This document shows, in pieces, positions 16,932-25,035 of a stretch of DNA of 64,000 nucleotides. The notes beneath the pieces were generated by a model. That model was not told the DNA's origin, searched no databases, and worked only from the letters and a program-made list of their open reading frames with translations. The translations under genes and the position numbers were made by a program. The DNA is from Phenylobacterium sp. (GTDB lineage Bacteria > Pseudomonadota > Alphaproteobacteria > Caulobacterales > Caulobacteraceae). The DNA lies in assembly GCF_030679875.1 (NCBI RefSeq), contig NZ_JAUXSP010000023.1, positions 1 through 64,000 on the forward strand, read 5' to 3'. Position 1 is the stretch's first letter, and each line of letters opens with the position of its first letter.

Positions 16932-17191
16932 CGCGGACGGGTCCCGTCCGCCGGCGGCGCCGGGTGCAAATCGGGTTCGTCCGGCGACATGATGTCGGTT
17001 TGCGACGGGTCCTTCCCGAAGGCGGACTGGTCGTGGGGTTCCCCCATTTCGTCCGCCGCGGCGGCAGGCGCGACCTCGCCAGACCGCGGGCCGCCGGGCT
17101 CTGCGGAGCAGCTCGTCAGGATGAGGAGCACGGCGGCGGCGAGCCCTTTCGTCGATGTGAGATGAGCCTGCGCGCTGGCCAGCCATCGCAT
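16928..17191 (-). CDS. Small putative lipoprotein
   Basis: An 87-residue protein with a hydrophobic segment and lipobox LTSC (Cys about 28), followed by a Pro/Asp/Glu-rich tail ([16 protein letters not shown]). The stop overlaps the converging ATPase stop by 4 bases. There are no recognisable domains. Its reading frame is plausible in this compact region, but a non-coding assignment cannot be excluded. Confidence 0.5.
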   Translation of the reverse strand: MRWLASAQAHLTSTKGLAAAVLLILTSCSAEPGGPRSGEVAPAAAADEMGEPHDQSAFGKDPSQTDIMSPDEPDLHPAPPADGTRPR

Positions 17192-17204
17192 ACGTGAGCC
17201 CTCG

Positions 17205-17786
17205 CTACGCCGACTGTCGTTCGGTCGACGCGAAATGCTGGACGGCGTCGATCACCATCCGACGCACGCACCAGCGCGCGTAAAGCCCCGCAAGGGCTGG
17301 AAGCCACCTCGCCCACCCCCGGCTCGGCAGGGCGTAGTCGATCCAGACGGACAGGCGCGAACCGGCCCCCTCTTCGGTGATGGCGAAGCCCATCTCGTAT
17401 CCGCCGATGACCAGGAGCCTCGGCTCCCCCGTTGTGCGCCAGACCTTACGGTGCGGCGGGTCGCGGACCGTGACCACCTCGTCGACAAAGAGCGACAAGC
17501 CAAACGCCGCGCCGCCCATGCGGATGTGCGAGCCCACCGCCTGGCCACGCCCCGCGTCGAACTCGTAGGTCATACGACCGCCGCCCATCATCACGGACGG
17601 TCGGCCCATGTGCTCGGCCAACCGGGTCTGGTCGTCCAGGCGGTCGAACACGGCCCGCGGCCTCGCGGGCGTCCGAGCGGTCGCCTCGCGGCGATGGCGG
17701 AACGCACCGACCTGGGGCCGGGCGCCGCCACCGGCCCCGGTCAGCGATGGTCCAACGGACTTGGCTCTCGGCATGGCGACCTCCAA
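17205..17786 (-). CDS. SRPBCC-family lipid/ligand-binding protein
   Basis: A 193-residue protein whose middle resembles START/SRPBCC proteins: RAVFDRLDDQTRLAEHMGRPS (in pieces, about 43-65), GGGRMTYEFD, and a C-terminal helix ending the barrel. A segment RWLPALAGLYARWCVRR (about 158-174) could sit at a membrane. The first 40 residues look non-homologous, so the true start may lie downstream or the 5' end may carry a frameshift. Function unknown; the family binds hydrophobic ligands. Confidence 0.7.
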   Translation of the reverse strand: MEVAMPRAKSVGPSLTGAGGGARPQVGAFRHRREATARTPARPRAVFDRLDDQTRLAEHMGRPSVMMGGGRMTYEFDAGRGQAVGSHIRMGGAAFGLSLFVDEVVTVRDPPHRKVWRTTGEPRLLVIGGYEMGFAITEEGAGSRLSVWIDYALPSRGWARWLPALAGLYARWCVRRMVIDAVQHFASTERQSA

Positions 17787-17840
17787 TCGATCGTAGCGTG
17801 ACGCCGGCCGGAGAGGCGCAGGCGCGACCGCGCCAGTGCG

Positions 17841-18293
17841 CTAGCGGCGCGGGGCTTTGTCCTTCGTTTCCTCCGCCGCCGGGGTCTTGGCGGCGAACGG
17901 CTCCGGCGCCATCAAGAGAATAAAGGTCAGTCCAGCGCCCAGCGCCATGAGCAGCCACTCCCCGAGGCCGGCGGCGAAGCCCGCGAGCGCGGATACCCAG
18001 ACCGCTGCGGCGGTCGTCACGCCGTGGATCGAGCGGCCGCAGGCCGGGTGCATGATCACGCCGGCGCCGACGAATCCGACCCCCATCAGCACCCCTTGGA
18101 GCACGGTGCTGATGACCCGCGCGTCGTCGCTGTGGAGCCGCATGGCGATGATGCCGGCCATGGCGCCGGCTGTGGCGATCAACGCGAAAGTGCGCGCGCC
18201 GACGAAGCGGATCCGTCGGGACCGCTCGAGCCCGATCAGAAAGCCCACGGCCGCGGCGGCGACGACCCGAAGGACCAGGTCGAGATCAGACAT
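17841..18293 (-). CDS. MgtC/SapB family membrane protein
   Basis: A 150-residue protein with four or five membrane helices and the MgtC/SapB hallmarks: GFLIGLERSRR (about 17-27), RTFALIATAGA, GVGFVGAGVIM and GVTTAAAVWVSALAGFAAG. Family members are linked to Mg2+ limitation and stress survival. Its start overlaps the end of the PRPP synthetase-like gene by 8 bases, making it the last gene of a four-gene operon from 22062. Confidence 0.85.
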   Translation of the reverse strand: MSDLDLVLRVVAAAAVGFLIGLERSRRIRFVGARTFALIATAGAMAGIIAMRLHSDDARVISTVLQGVLMGVGFVGAGVIMHPACGRSIHGVTTAAAVWVSALAGFAAGLGEWLLMALGAGLTFILLMAPEPFAAKTPAAEETKDKAPRR

Positions 18294-19173
18294 CAGCGAC
18301 TTCCTCGCGCAGGACGGTCGCGATGAGCGGGGCCACGGAGATGGCGTTCGTGGCGTGCGGCACTGCGTCGGTGGAGACGACGCGCGCCGAAGCGCCGGCG
18401 ACCTCGGTCAGGGCGTCGCCCCCGAAGATCGCGTGCACGATGGCGCAGATCGGGGGCGGGAACCCCCGCAAGCCGAGCTCGCGGGCCGCCGCCGTCAAGG
18501 TACGGCCGGACGACGCAATGTCGTCGATCAGCACCGGCTGACGGCCGGCGAATGCGGTGAGGTCGGGAAAGGTGATCCTGACGTCGCGATCGCCGAACCG
18601 CTCTTTGCGCAACACGACCACCGGGGCGTCAGCGGCCGCGGCCACGTCCGAAGCCCATTGCTCACTCTCGCTGTCCGGTCCGATCACCAGCGCATTTGGG
18701 GCTTCGGAACGGATCCAGGCGCCGAGCAGGTCGGCCGAATGCAGGGTCACACAGGGGATGGTGTAGAGGTCGCTGAGGGCCTTGAAGCGATGTAGATGGG
18801 GATCGACGGTGATCAGCCGGTCGAAGGCGCCCGAAAGCAGTCGCGCGAACGCGCGTGACGTCACCGCCTCCCCCGCCTTGAACGCCTTGTCCTGGCGCAT
18901 ATAGCCGAGGTACGGCGCGACCAGCGTCACCCGTTTGGCGCCCTGCTCACGCGCGGCCGCAGCGACGAACAGGAGCGTCAGGATGACGCTGTCGATGCGC
19001 ACCAGGCTGCAGACGATGTCGACCTGGCGGCCGGCCGGGTTGTCCAAGATGCGAACGTAGTGCTCGCCATCGGGGAACTGGCGCGTCTCGAGCCGCCCGA
19101 GCTCGGCGCCGGCGGCTTCAGCGAGCTTGGCGGCGAAGGCTTCATGGCCCGGCAGAGCCAGCATGAGACGCAT
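18286..19173 (-). CDS. Ribose-phosphate pyrophosphokinase-like protein
   Basis: A 295-residue member of the PRPP synthetase family (ribose 5-phosphate + ATP to PRPP + AMP). It shows the N-terminal FPDGEHYVRI, the YLGYMRQDKAF loop (about 100-110), DPHLHR, and the PRPP-binding loop VLIDDIASSGRTL (about 214-226). It is somewhat shorter than housekeeping Prs (about 310) and several catalytic-flap residues differ, so it is probably an accessory paralogue. It starts 1 base after the phosphorylase stop. The pairing with a nucleoside/AMP phosphorylase suggests a nucleotide-ribose salvage route. Confidence 0.82.
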   Translation of the reverse strand: MRLMLALPGHEAFAAKLAEAAGAELGRLETRQFPDGEHYVRILDNPAGRQVDIVCSLVRIDSVILTLLFVAAAAREQGAKRVTLVAPYLGYMRQDKAFKAGEAVTSRAFARLLSGAFDRLITVDPHLHRFKALSDLYTIPCVTLHSADLLGAWIRSEAPNALVIGPDSESEQWASDVAAAADAPVVVLRKERFGDRDVRITFPDLTAFAGRQPVLIDDIASSGRTLTAAARELGLRGFPPPICAIVHAIFGGDALTEVAGASARVVSTDAVPHATNAISVAPLIATVLREEVADV

Positions 19174-19174
19174 G

Positions 19175-20698
19175 TCAGGCCTCCAATTGCACGATGTCGG
19201 GGTTCGCCGCGGCGAATTCGAGCGCGTAGGCCAATTCGCCTTCCGCTTCGGCGTGCACGGTCATGAGCGGTTGTCCCTGGGCGACGTCGTCGCCCAGTCG
19301 CGCGTGCAGCATGACCCCTGCCGACTTGGCGTCCGGGGCGCCCGCGAGCTTGGCCAGCCTGGCTAGGGTCCGGTTGTTGATGCTTGTCAGCCGCCCTGCG
19401 CGGGATGCCAAAACCGGGTGCGTCAGGGCGGCCTTCGGCGGCTGCCGCAGCCCGCCTTGAGCCTCGCAAATGGCCTGAAACTTCGCCCACGCCCGGCCGT
19501 CCGCGAGGGTCGTCTCGGCAAGCGCGAAGCCTGTCCCGGCGGCGGTTCGGCCGGCCAGTTCGAGCGCGGCGCCGGCCAGCACGCAGGCGCGCCGCCGCAG
19601 GTCCTGCGGAGCCTGGGCGTCGTTCTTCAGCACGGCCAGAACGTCGTGCGCTTCCAGCGCAGGACCGATCCCGCGCCCGACCGGCTGCACGCCGTCGGTC
19701 ATGACACACCGCAGCTCCACGCCGAACACGCGCCCGACCTCGGTCAGCTCCGCGGCGAGTTCGGCCGCCGCGTCGTCGGTCCTGACCTTGGCCGTCGCGC
19801 CCACCGGTATATCGATCACGATGTGGGTCGATCCGGCGGCGATCTTCTTCGACAGCACCGAGGCGATCAGTTGGCCTCGCGTGTCGATGTCCAGCACCCG
19901 CTCCACCCGGATGAGGATGTCGTCGGCGGGGCTGAGGCTGACCGAGCCGCCCCACACCAGGCAGGCGCCCTCGCGGTCCACCACGCGCCGCATGGCCGCG
20001 ACGTCCAGGTCGACGGGCGCGAGCGTCTCCATGGTGTCAGCCGTTCCGGCTGGACTGGTGATCGCGCGCGACGATGTCTTCGGCATCAGCAGACCGTGCG
20101 ACGCGACGATGGCCACGACGATCGGGGTGGTGCGATTGCCCGGAAGCCCGCCGACCGAGTGCTTGTCGATGACGATCGGCGACGGCCAGGTCAGCCGCTC
20201 GCCGACCTCGATCATCGCGCGCGTGAGGCCGACCGTCTCCTCAAGGTCCAGGGGGAGCGCCGAGCAGGCAGTGAGAAAGGCGGAAAGGTGAACGTCCGTG
20301 TAGCGTGCGGCGGCGACGTCCCTGACGATCGACTGGAGCGCCGCCAGATCGAGCCGCTGTCCGTAGATCCGACGCCGGACCGCCGAGAGGGAGCCGAGGG
20401 GCGGCGGATGGCGCACGGTGAGCTCCGCCCCCTCGGCGATGCCCAGCCGCGCCCAGGCGGCTTCCGACAGGCCCGCTTCCCCATGGCCAAGAAGGCCGTC
20501 GGACACCTGGTAGAGAAGCGCGAGCACCTCGCGCCCATTCGCCATTAGCGACACCTGCGAGCGCGGGCCGAGACCCTCGGAGCGGCAGACGTGGCAGTCC
20601 GAACGCATGAGAACGACGGCGTCGTCCTGGGTGAACAGTCCCAGCCGCCGAGCCTTCAGGGTCGGTGTGGGAGAACGGGGTTGCGCCTCCACAGTCAC
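19175..20698 (-). CDS. Thymidine/AMP phosphorylase family protein
   Basis: A 507-residue protein of the long phosphorylase family that includes archaeal AMP phosphorylase and putative thymidine phosphorylases. It has an N-terminal extra domain (about 1-85), the alpha-helical domain, and glycosyltransferase-3-like motifs: DKHSVGGLPGNRT (about 178-190), KTSSRAITSPAGTADTME and a C-terminal pyrimidine-phosphorylase domain (ASRAGRLTSINNR). It cleaves a nucleoside or AMP with phosphate. I prefer the GTG at 20698, which overlaps the previous stop as GTGA; an ATG at 20743 is also in frame. Confidence 0.82.
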   Translation of the reverse strand: MTVEAQPRSPTPTLKARRLGLFTQDDAVVLMRSDCHVCRSEGLGPRSQVSLMANGREVLALLYQVSDGLLGHGEAGLSEAAWARLGIAEGAELTVRHPPPLGSLSAVRRRIYGQRLDLAALQSIVRDVAAARYTDVHLSAFLTACSALPLDLEETVGLTRAMIEVGERLTWPSPIVIDKHSVGGLPGNRTTPIVVAIVASHGLLMPKTSSRAITSPAGTADTMETLAPVDLDVAAMRRVVDREGACLVWGGSVSLSPADDILIRVERVLDIDTRGQLIASVLSKKIAAGSTHIVIDIPVGATAKVRTDDAAAELAAELTEVGRVFGVELRCVMTDGVQPVGRGIGPALEAHDVLAVLKNDAQAPQDLRRRACVLAGAALELAGRTAAGTGFALAETTLADGRAWAKFQAICEAQGGLRQPPKAALTHPVLASRAGRLTSINNRTLARLAKLAGAPDAKSAGVMLHARLGDDVAQGQPLMTVHAEAEGELAYALEFAAANPDIVQLEA

Positions 20699-22062
20699 GA
20701 CAGGCCGTAGGCTTCGTCCTGAGCGGAGATCGTGCAATCCCACCCCAGGTCCGCCTCGATGCGCGCCTTCAGTCCGACTGGGCCGTCATCCTCCCCGTGG
20801 ACGATGAACGTCCGGGCCGGCGGGCGCTTGAAGCCGGCCAGCCACCGCATGATCTCGTCCACGTCCGCGTGGGCCGAGAGCATCGGGAGGTTCGCCACCT
20901 CGGCTCGAATGGGGATCCACTGCCCGTGGACCTTCACTTCGCGGGCGCCCCCGAGTAGCGCCTGCCCGCGGGTTCCGGCCGCTTGATAGCCTGAGAAGAG
21001 CACGGTGTTGCGGGCGTCGGGGCCGTACGCCTTCAGATGGTGCAGCACGCGCCCGCCGGTCGCCATGCCGCTGGCCGATATGATCACCTTGGGCATGCTG
21101 TTGTGGCTTAGAGCCTTCGACTCCTCGACGTCGCGCGTATAGGTCGCGACCTCGCAAGATGCCCGGCAGACATCCTCGCTCAGCTTGTGATCGGCCCCAT
21201 GGCGACACAGAAGATCGGTCGCATCAGTCGCCATGGGACTGTCGAGATAGATGGGCGTCAACGGCAGCGCCCCATCCTGCTTGAGTTTCGATAGCAGGTA
21301 GAGCAGCTCCTGGGCGCGCCCGACGGCGAACGCCGGAATCACGACAGTGCCGCCCCGCGCGGTCGTGCGCTCGATCACCTGCAGCAGCGCTTGCGCTGGC
21401 GCCACCGGATCGTGGCGACGGTCTCCATAGGTGGACTCCACGATCAGGTAGTCGGCGTGCGGCACGGGCTCGGGATCGGGCGTGATCGGATCGTCGTAGC
21501 GGCCGAGGTCCCCCGAGAAGACGACGGTCTTCCCGCCCCATCGAATCTCGACGGTTGCGGCGCCCAGGATGTGGCCCGCGTAGCGGAACGTGGCCGTGGC
21601 GCCATGTCCAAGGTCCACCGGTTTGCCGAAGGCGACGGGCCGGAGCTGGCCAATGGCGCGTTCGGCGTCATGCTTGCCGTACAGCGGGAGCGCGGGCTTG
21701 TGCTTGGAAAAGCCATGCCGGTTCGCGAACTCGGCGTCGCTTTCCTGGATCTTGGCGCTGTCCAGCAGCAGGAGTTCCGCCAGATCGGCCGTTGCCGCCG
21801 AGCAGTAGATTGGGCCTCGGAAGCCCTCTCGCACCAGCCGTGGCAGGTAGCCGGAGTGATCGAGGTGCGCATGGGTCAACACCACGGCGTCGATGGAGGC
21901 CGCCTCGCGGGACAGCGGCTCCCAGTTCTTGAGGCGCAGGGCCTTCAGACCCTGGAACAGCCCGCAGTCCACGAGCAGGCTTCGCCCCCCAAGCTCAAGC
22001 AGGTGCTTCGAGCCCGTCACCGTTCCCGCGCCGCCTAGCGACGTCAGCGTCAATTTGGCCAT
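20695..22062 (-). CDS. Beta-CASP metallo-beta-lactamase fold RNA nuclease-like protein
   Basis: A 455-residue enzyme of the MBL-fold/beta-CASP group (CPSF73/YSH1-like). It contains the zinc motif THAHLDHSGYLP (about 57-68), VESTYGDR, the beta-CASP region and the C-terminal RMM motif VIISASGMATGGRVLHHL (about 326-343), then HADVDEIMRW. Such proteins process RNA; a bacterial role in stress is suspected. The ATG at 22062 follows GGAGGG. It heads the operon that continues with the phosphorylase, PRPP synthetase-like and MgtC genes; an FNR-like box lies upstream. Confidence 0.87.
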   Translation of the reverse strand: MAKLTLTSLGGAGTVTGSKHLLELGGRSLLVDCGLFQGLKALRLKNWEPLSREAASIDAVVLTHAHLDHSGYLPRLVREGFRGPIYCSAATADLAELLLLDSAKIQESDAEFANRHGFSKHKPALPLYGKHDAERAIGQLRPVAFGKPVDLGHGATATFRYAGHILGAATVEIRWGGKTVVFSGDLGRYDDPITPDPEPVPHADYLIVESTYGDRRHDPVAPAQALLQVIERTTARGGTVVIPAFAVGRAQELLYLLSKLKQDGALPLTPIYLDSPMATDATDLLCRHGADHKLSEDVCRASCEVATYTRDVEESKALSHNSMPKVIISASGMATGGRVLHHLKAYGPDARNTVLFSGYQAAGTRGQALLGGAREVKVHGQWIPIRAEVANLPMLSAHADVDEIMRWLAGFKRPPARTFIVHGEDDGPVGLKARIEADLGWDCTISAQDEAYGLS

Positions 22063-22110
22063 GCGCCCTCCGCTCCCTGCTACAGAATACGCGCCCCGCC
22101 GGCCGCGCCC

Positions 22111-22124
22111 TTGCCCCAGATCAA
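22111..22124. promoter_or_regulatory. FNR/FixK-like box before the beta-CASP operon
   Basis: TTGCCCCAGATCAA matches TTGAT-N4-ATCAA except at two positions of the left half. Its centre would place a transcript start about 14 bases before the gene, leaving room for the ribosome binding site only. Confidence 0.4.
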
Positions 22125-22147
22125 AGCTGCGCCCGCTCTCCGCCCGT

Positions 22148-23422
22148 TCAGGTGACGAAGACGGGCGCAAAGCCGCCGCCCGGCGTGCGGAAGTTCGTTG
22201 TTTGCCCCTGATAGACTCGCGCCGCGGCGAGGAGCGGCGAGCCGGCGTAGGTGTAGAGACGTACGTCAAGCTTGAGCGCCTGGACCTCGCCGTCGATTCT
22301 AATGCGCCGCTCGGTCGGGACGGCCAGTTCCTGGGCGATATAGCCGCCGCGCTGCATCTCCTCCCAGACCCCGCGGGTTATCTTGTCGCCGCGATAGACC
22401 GCCTTGCCGCCGTGGCCGCCGGCCGGCTTGAAGAAGTAGCGTTTGCGAGCCGACCACAGCTCCTGCGCGGTCTCTGCGCTCACCAGGATGGTTCGAGGCA
22501 CCGCCGAGAGACTGCGCCGCTGGGCGGGCGACAGTCCCCAACCGGCGGGCGCGGCGGGGTCGGACAGCACCGTCAGGTTCCGCTTGTCCGCCAGGAGGGC
22601 GTGGTTGCGCGGATTAGGCGTGAGAACGACAGCGCCCGCCACATAGGCGTCACGTAGCGCCCGGTGTCGCTCGCCATCCAGCGCGAAGTCGACAAGCCGG
22701 TTGTAGACCAGATCGATCGCTTCGTCGCCGTGCCGAAGCTGGCCGTGGGCGAAGGACAACTCTGCAGGTTCGACGATCCTGACCTTCAGGCCGCTCCGCG
22801 CGAGCGCGCGCTGGGCGAGCAGGAACTCAGGGAAGAGGTACTGCTCGGTCGGGCGATCGTCGACGATGGCGAGGGTGCGCGGCTGACTGGCGCGACCCTG
22901 AGACCGCCACTCTTGCTCCAACATATGCCACACGGCCGCCTCGAAATTCGCGGCCGGCGTCGCTTCAATCGCGTCTCGCGCCTCGCGGCAGCACGCACCC
23001 TGGGCGCGGGCGAGGAAGGCGTTCAGAAAGGCGCCGCCGGCGTTGGTGTTGACTTCGATCAGCTTCGGCCCGCTCGCGCCGAGATGGAAGTCGTACCCCG
23101 TGAAGACGCCGCGGGGCCCGAAGTCATGCCGCGCGATTTCGGGCGCCCAGGCCATCACCGCCGCCTGATAGGTGGGGTCGCTGGCCGCCGCCTCGATCGC
23201 ATCGACGACCGCAAGCATGGCGTCCAGATCCGCGCGCGCGAGGAACACCGGCATTTCGGCGAAAAGGTGCGGCCGGCCGTCCAGCAGAGCCGCTGCGAGG
23301 TCGGCGTCCAGCGCTTCGGCCTGGATCGCCGCAACGAGGCTGGCACGATCCAGCGTGATGCAGAAGCACTCACGGTTGAGCACGGCGTCGCGGTTTTCAA
23401 CACCTCGATCGTCGTGGGTCAT
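22148..23422 (-). CDS. Uncharacterised ATP-grasp-like protein
   Basis: A 424-residue protein of no family I can name. Two ATP-grasp-type signatures are visible in permuted order: PKLIEVNTNAGGAF (about 120-133), resembling the Mg2+ site, and later YFFKPAGGHGGKAVYRGD (about 330-347), resembling the nucleotide loop, followed by ALKLDVRLYTYAG and GQTTNFRTPGGGFAP. This order recalls circularly permuted ATP-grasp ligases such as glutathionylspermidine synthase. A peptide, amine or thiol ligase reaction is possible but not shown. The start at 23422 follows GAGAGGGG; an in-frame ATG at 23479 lies upstream. Confidence 0.7.
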   Translation of the reverse strand: MTHDDRGVENRDAVLNRECFCITLDRASLVAAIQAEALDADLAAALLDGRPHLFAEMPVFLARADLDAMLAVVDAIEAAASDPTYQAAVMAWAPEIARHDFGPRGVFTGYDFHLGASGPKLIEVNTNAGGAFLNAFLARAQGACCREARDAIEATPAANFEAAVWHMLEQEWRSQGRASQPRTLAIVDDRPTEQYLFPEFLLAQRALARSGLKVRIVEPAELSFAHGQLRHGDEAIDLVYNRLVDFALDGERHRALRDAYVAGAVVLTPNPRNHALLADKRNLTVLSDPAAPAGWGLSPAQRRSLSAVPRTILVSAETAQELWSARKRYFFKPAGGHGGKAVYRGDKITRGVWEEMQRGGYIAQELAVPTERRIRIDGEVQALKLDVRLYTYAGSPLLAAARVYQGQTTNFRTPGGGFAPVFVT

Positions 23423-23507
23423 GCCCCTCTCCTCTAAGCCAGTCGACATCAGCCTGACGAAACAGACGAGAACCGGCATCTTCGCTACCCGGGCGCGTCG
23501 CCCCGCA

Positions 23508-23521
23508 TTGATCGCGATCTT
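23508..23521. promoter_or_regulatory. Imperfect FNR/FixK-like box before the ATP-grasp-like gene
   Basis: TTGATCGCGATCTT keeps the left half and ATC of the right half of TTGAT-N4-ATCAA. A class II start from it would give a leader of about 50 bases for the gene at 23422. Confidence 0.35.
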
Positions 23522-23655
23522 GATTGCGGCGATGGAATGGCCGGCGACCCAGGCGGGCTCGACAAGTCCCTCGGGCGGAGGCGCAGAGATGGCTGAAACG
23601 GTTCATGAGCAGCGCCGGGAATCTAGGGCGGTCGCAACGTCGTGATACGTCCGGG

Positions 23656-24351
23656 TCAATGTACCTTTACCATGCCAACGCCCTTGATGTTGTTGAACGA
23701 GTCGGTCTGGTGACAGAGGTAACACTGTTCGACCCGAGCCCCCTTCTGGCCTGAGATGGGACGGTCCATCATTTCGAAGTGCATCATGTAGTGGCTGGGC
23801 GGCGCCTTGTGGCACTGCGCGCAGTCAGTGGACTTGGGACTCGGATGGAGGAAGGTCTTGATCTCCCAGCTCTCGGTCTGGTGACAGCTGGCGCACTGCT
23901 TGCCGAAGAAGCCGCCGTGAGGATCTTGGACTCCATGGCAGGTGGCGCACTGCAGGCTCCCCGAGCCGCCATCGCGCCGCTGTGCGACCGCCTCGAGCAC
24001 AGCGTGATCCATTTTGGTGGGCCGGACGGCGCGACCCTGGTGCTCGACGTGACAGCCTTTGCAGTCCCCGATGTTCTGGTGAAACGCGGTCGCGGGTTTC
24101 ATCAGCAACTCCTGCGCCGGCGCATGGCAGGTGACGCACTTCTCCGCTGTCACACCCGCGACCGGCGCATGGCAGCTTTCACACTTGTCACCCAGAAAGG
24201 CGTGGGCCTCGGAAAGGGCCCCCGGCCGCACCGCGCCCGTCCATCCAGGCAAGGCGTGGCTGCCACCTTGCCAAAGCGTCCACACGACCCCAACGACGAA
24301 GACCACGCCGAATACGCTCAGCGCCGCGTAGATCTGGCCCGGCAGCTTCAT
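23656..24351 (-). CDS. Heptaheme c-type cytochrome
   Basis: A 231-residue membrane-anchored periplasmic cytochrome. After an N-terminal helix (about 7-27) there are seven CxxCH haem sites: CESCH, CVTCH, CKGCH, CATCH, CASCH, CAQCH and CYLCH, with extra histidines as likely sixth ligands. I do not see a NapC/NrfA signature, so it is best described as an uncharacterised multihaem electron carrier. Its start overlaps the end of the cytochrome b gene, so it is the third gene of the operon and the probable periplasmic end of an electron-transfer chain. Confidence 0.85.
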   Translation of the reverse strand: MKLPGQIYAALSVFGVVFVVGVVWTLWQGGSHALPGWTGAVRPGALSEAHAFLGDKCESCHAPVAGVTAEKCVTCHAPAQELLMKPATAFHQNIGDCKGCHVEHQGRAVRPTKMDHAVLEAVAQRRDGGSGSLQCATCHGVQDPHGGFFGKQCASCHQTESWEIKTFLHPSPKSTDCAQCHKAPPSHYMMHFEMMDRPISGQKGARVEQCYLCHQTDSFNNIKGVGMVKVH

Positions 24352-25034
24352 GGGAGCCACCTCAGTCCATAGTAGACGCCGGACCAGATGTGCAGCGCGA
24401 GCAGCGTGTACATGACGATGGCGGCGAGGATGTGGGTGACCACCCACCGGTTCAGCGCGCGCTTCAAAGTCTCGCGGGCGCCGATGGCGAACTCCAGGTC
24501 GGAAATGGCGCCTAGCAGGTGATTGACCTTGAGGCCGGAGGGATCGACCACAACCTCATCCTTCAGGCCGACGGCGGACAGCGCGAGGCTGTCATAGCGA
24601 TCCCTCAGCACGGAGAGCTGGCGTTGTTGATCCCGCAAATCCTGGCCAAGCTCGACGAGGAAGTAGCGTCCGACAAAGCCGGTGGCGACGACCAGAAGCA
24701 TCGAGACCATGAGCCCCACCCCCAGGGGACTCACTAGCTTATGACCTGAGTGCAGGACGCCCAGCACCGCGCCGATCGCCCCGGCATAGACGTGGAAGGT
24801 CAGAATCGCGCCAAGGGAGACCCGCCGCGCGCTGAGCAGCGCCTTCACCCGCCCCTGCCGCTTCACGAGGGCGTACGCCAGTAGGGCGACAAAGAGCACA
24901 GCTGCGGCTATGCCCAGGGCCCCGCCGGCCAAGCTCCCGGGAAACCGCGGCGCTGAATGCAACAGGAAGGCGGGCGCGGTGAGCGCAAGTGCGCTCAGCA
25001 GGCCTTCCACAATGACTTTCTCACTTCGCGTCAT
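24348..25034 (-). CDS. Cytochrome b-like membrane protein
   Basis: A 228-residue integral membrane protein with about five helices (near residues 8-27, 35-55, 75-95, 103-125 and 198-220). Histidines placed in or near helices (LTFHVYAG, VLHSGHK, VVTHILAAI, LALHIWSG) could bind two b-type haems, as in cytochrome b561-like proteins. A central soluble loop (about 130-190) has a coiled-coil look (DLRDQQRQLSVLRDRYDS). The ATG at 25034 sits one base after the stop of the ferredoxin-fusion gene. It probably passes electrons from the cytoplasmic reductase to the heptaheme protein. Confidence 0.72.
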   Translation of the reverse strand: MTRSEKVIVEGLLSALALTAPAFLLHSAPRFPGSLAGGALGIAAAVLFVALLAYALVKRQGRVKALLSARRVSLGAILTFHVYAGAIGAVLGVLHSGHKLVSPLGVGLMVSMLLVVATGFVGRYFLVELGQDLRDQQRQLSVLRDRYDSLALSAVGLKDEVVVDPSGLKVNHLLGAISDLEFAIGARETLKRALNRWVVTHILAAIVMYTLLALHIWSGVYYGLRWLP

Positions 25035-25035
25035 G

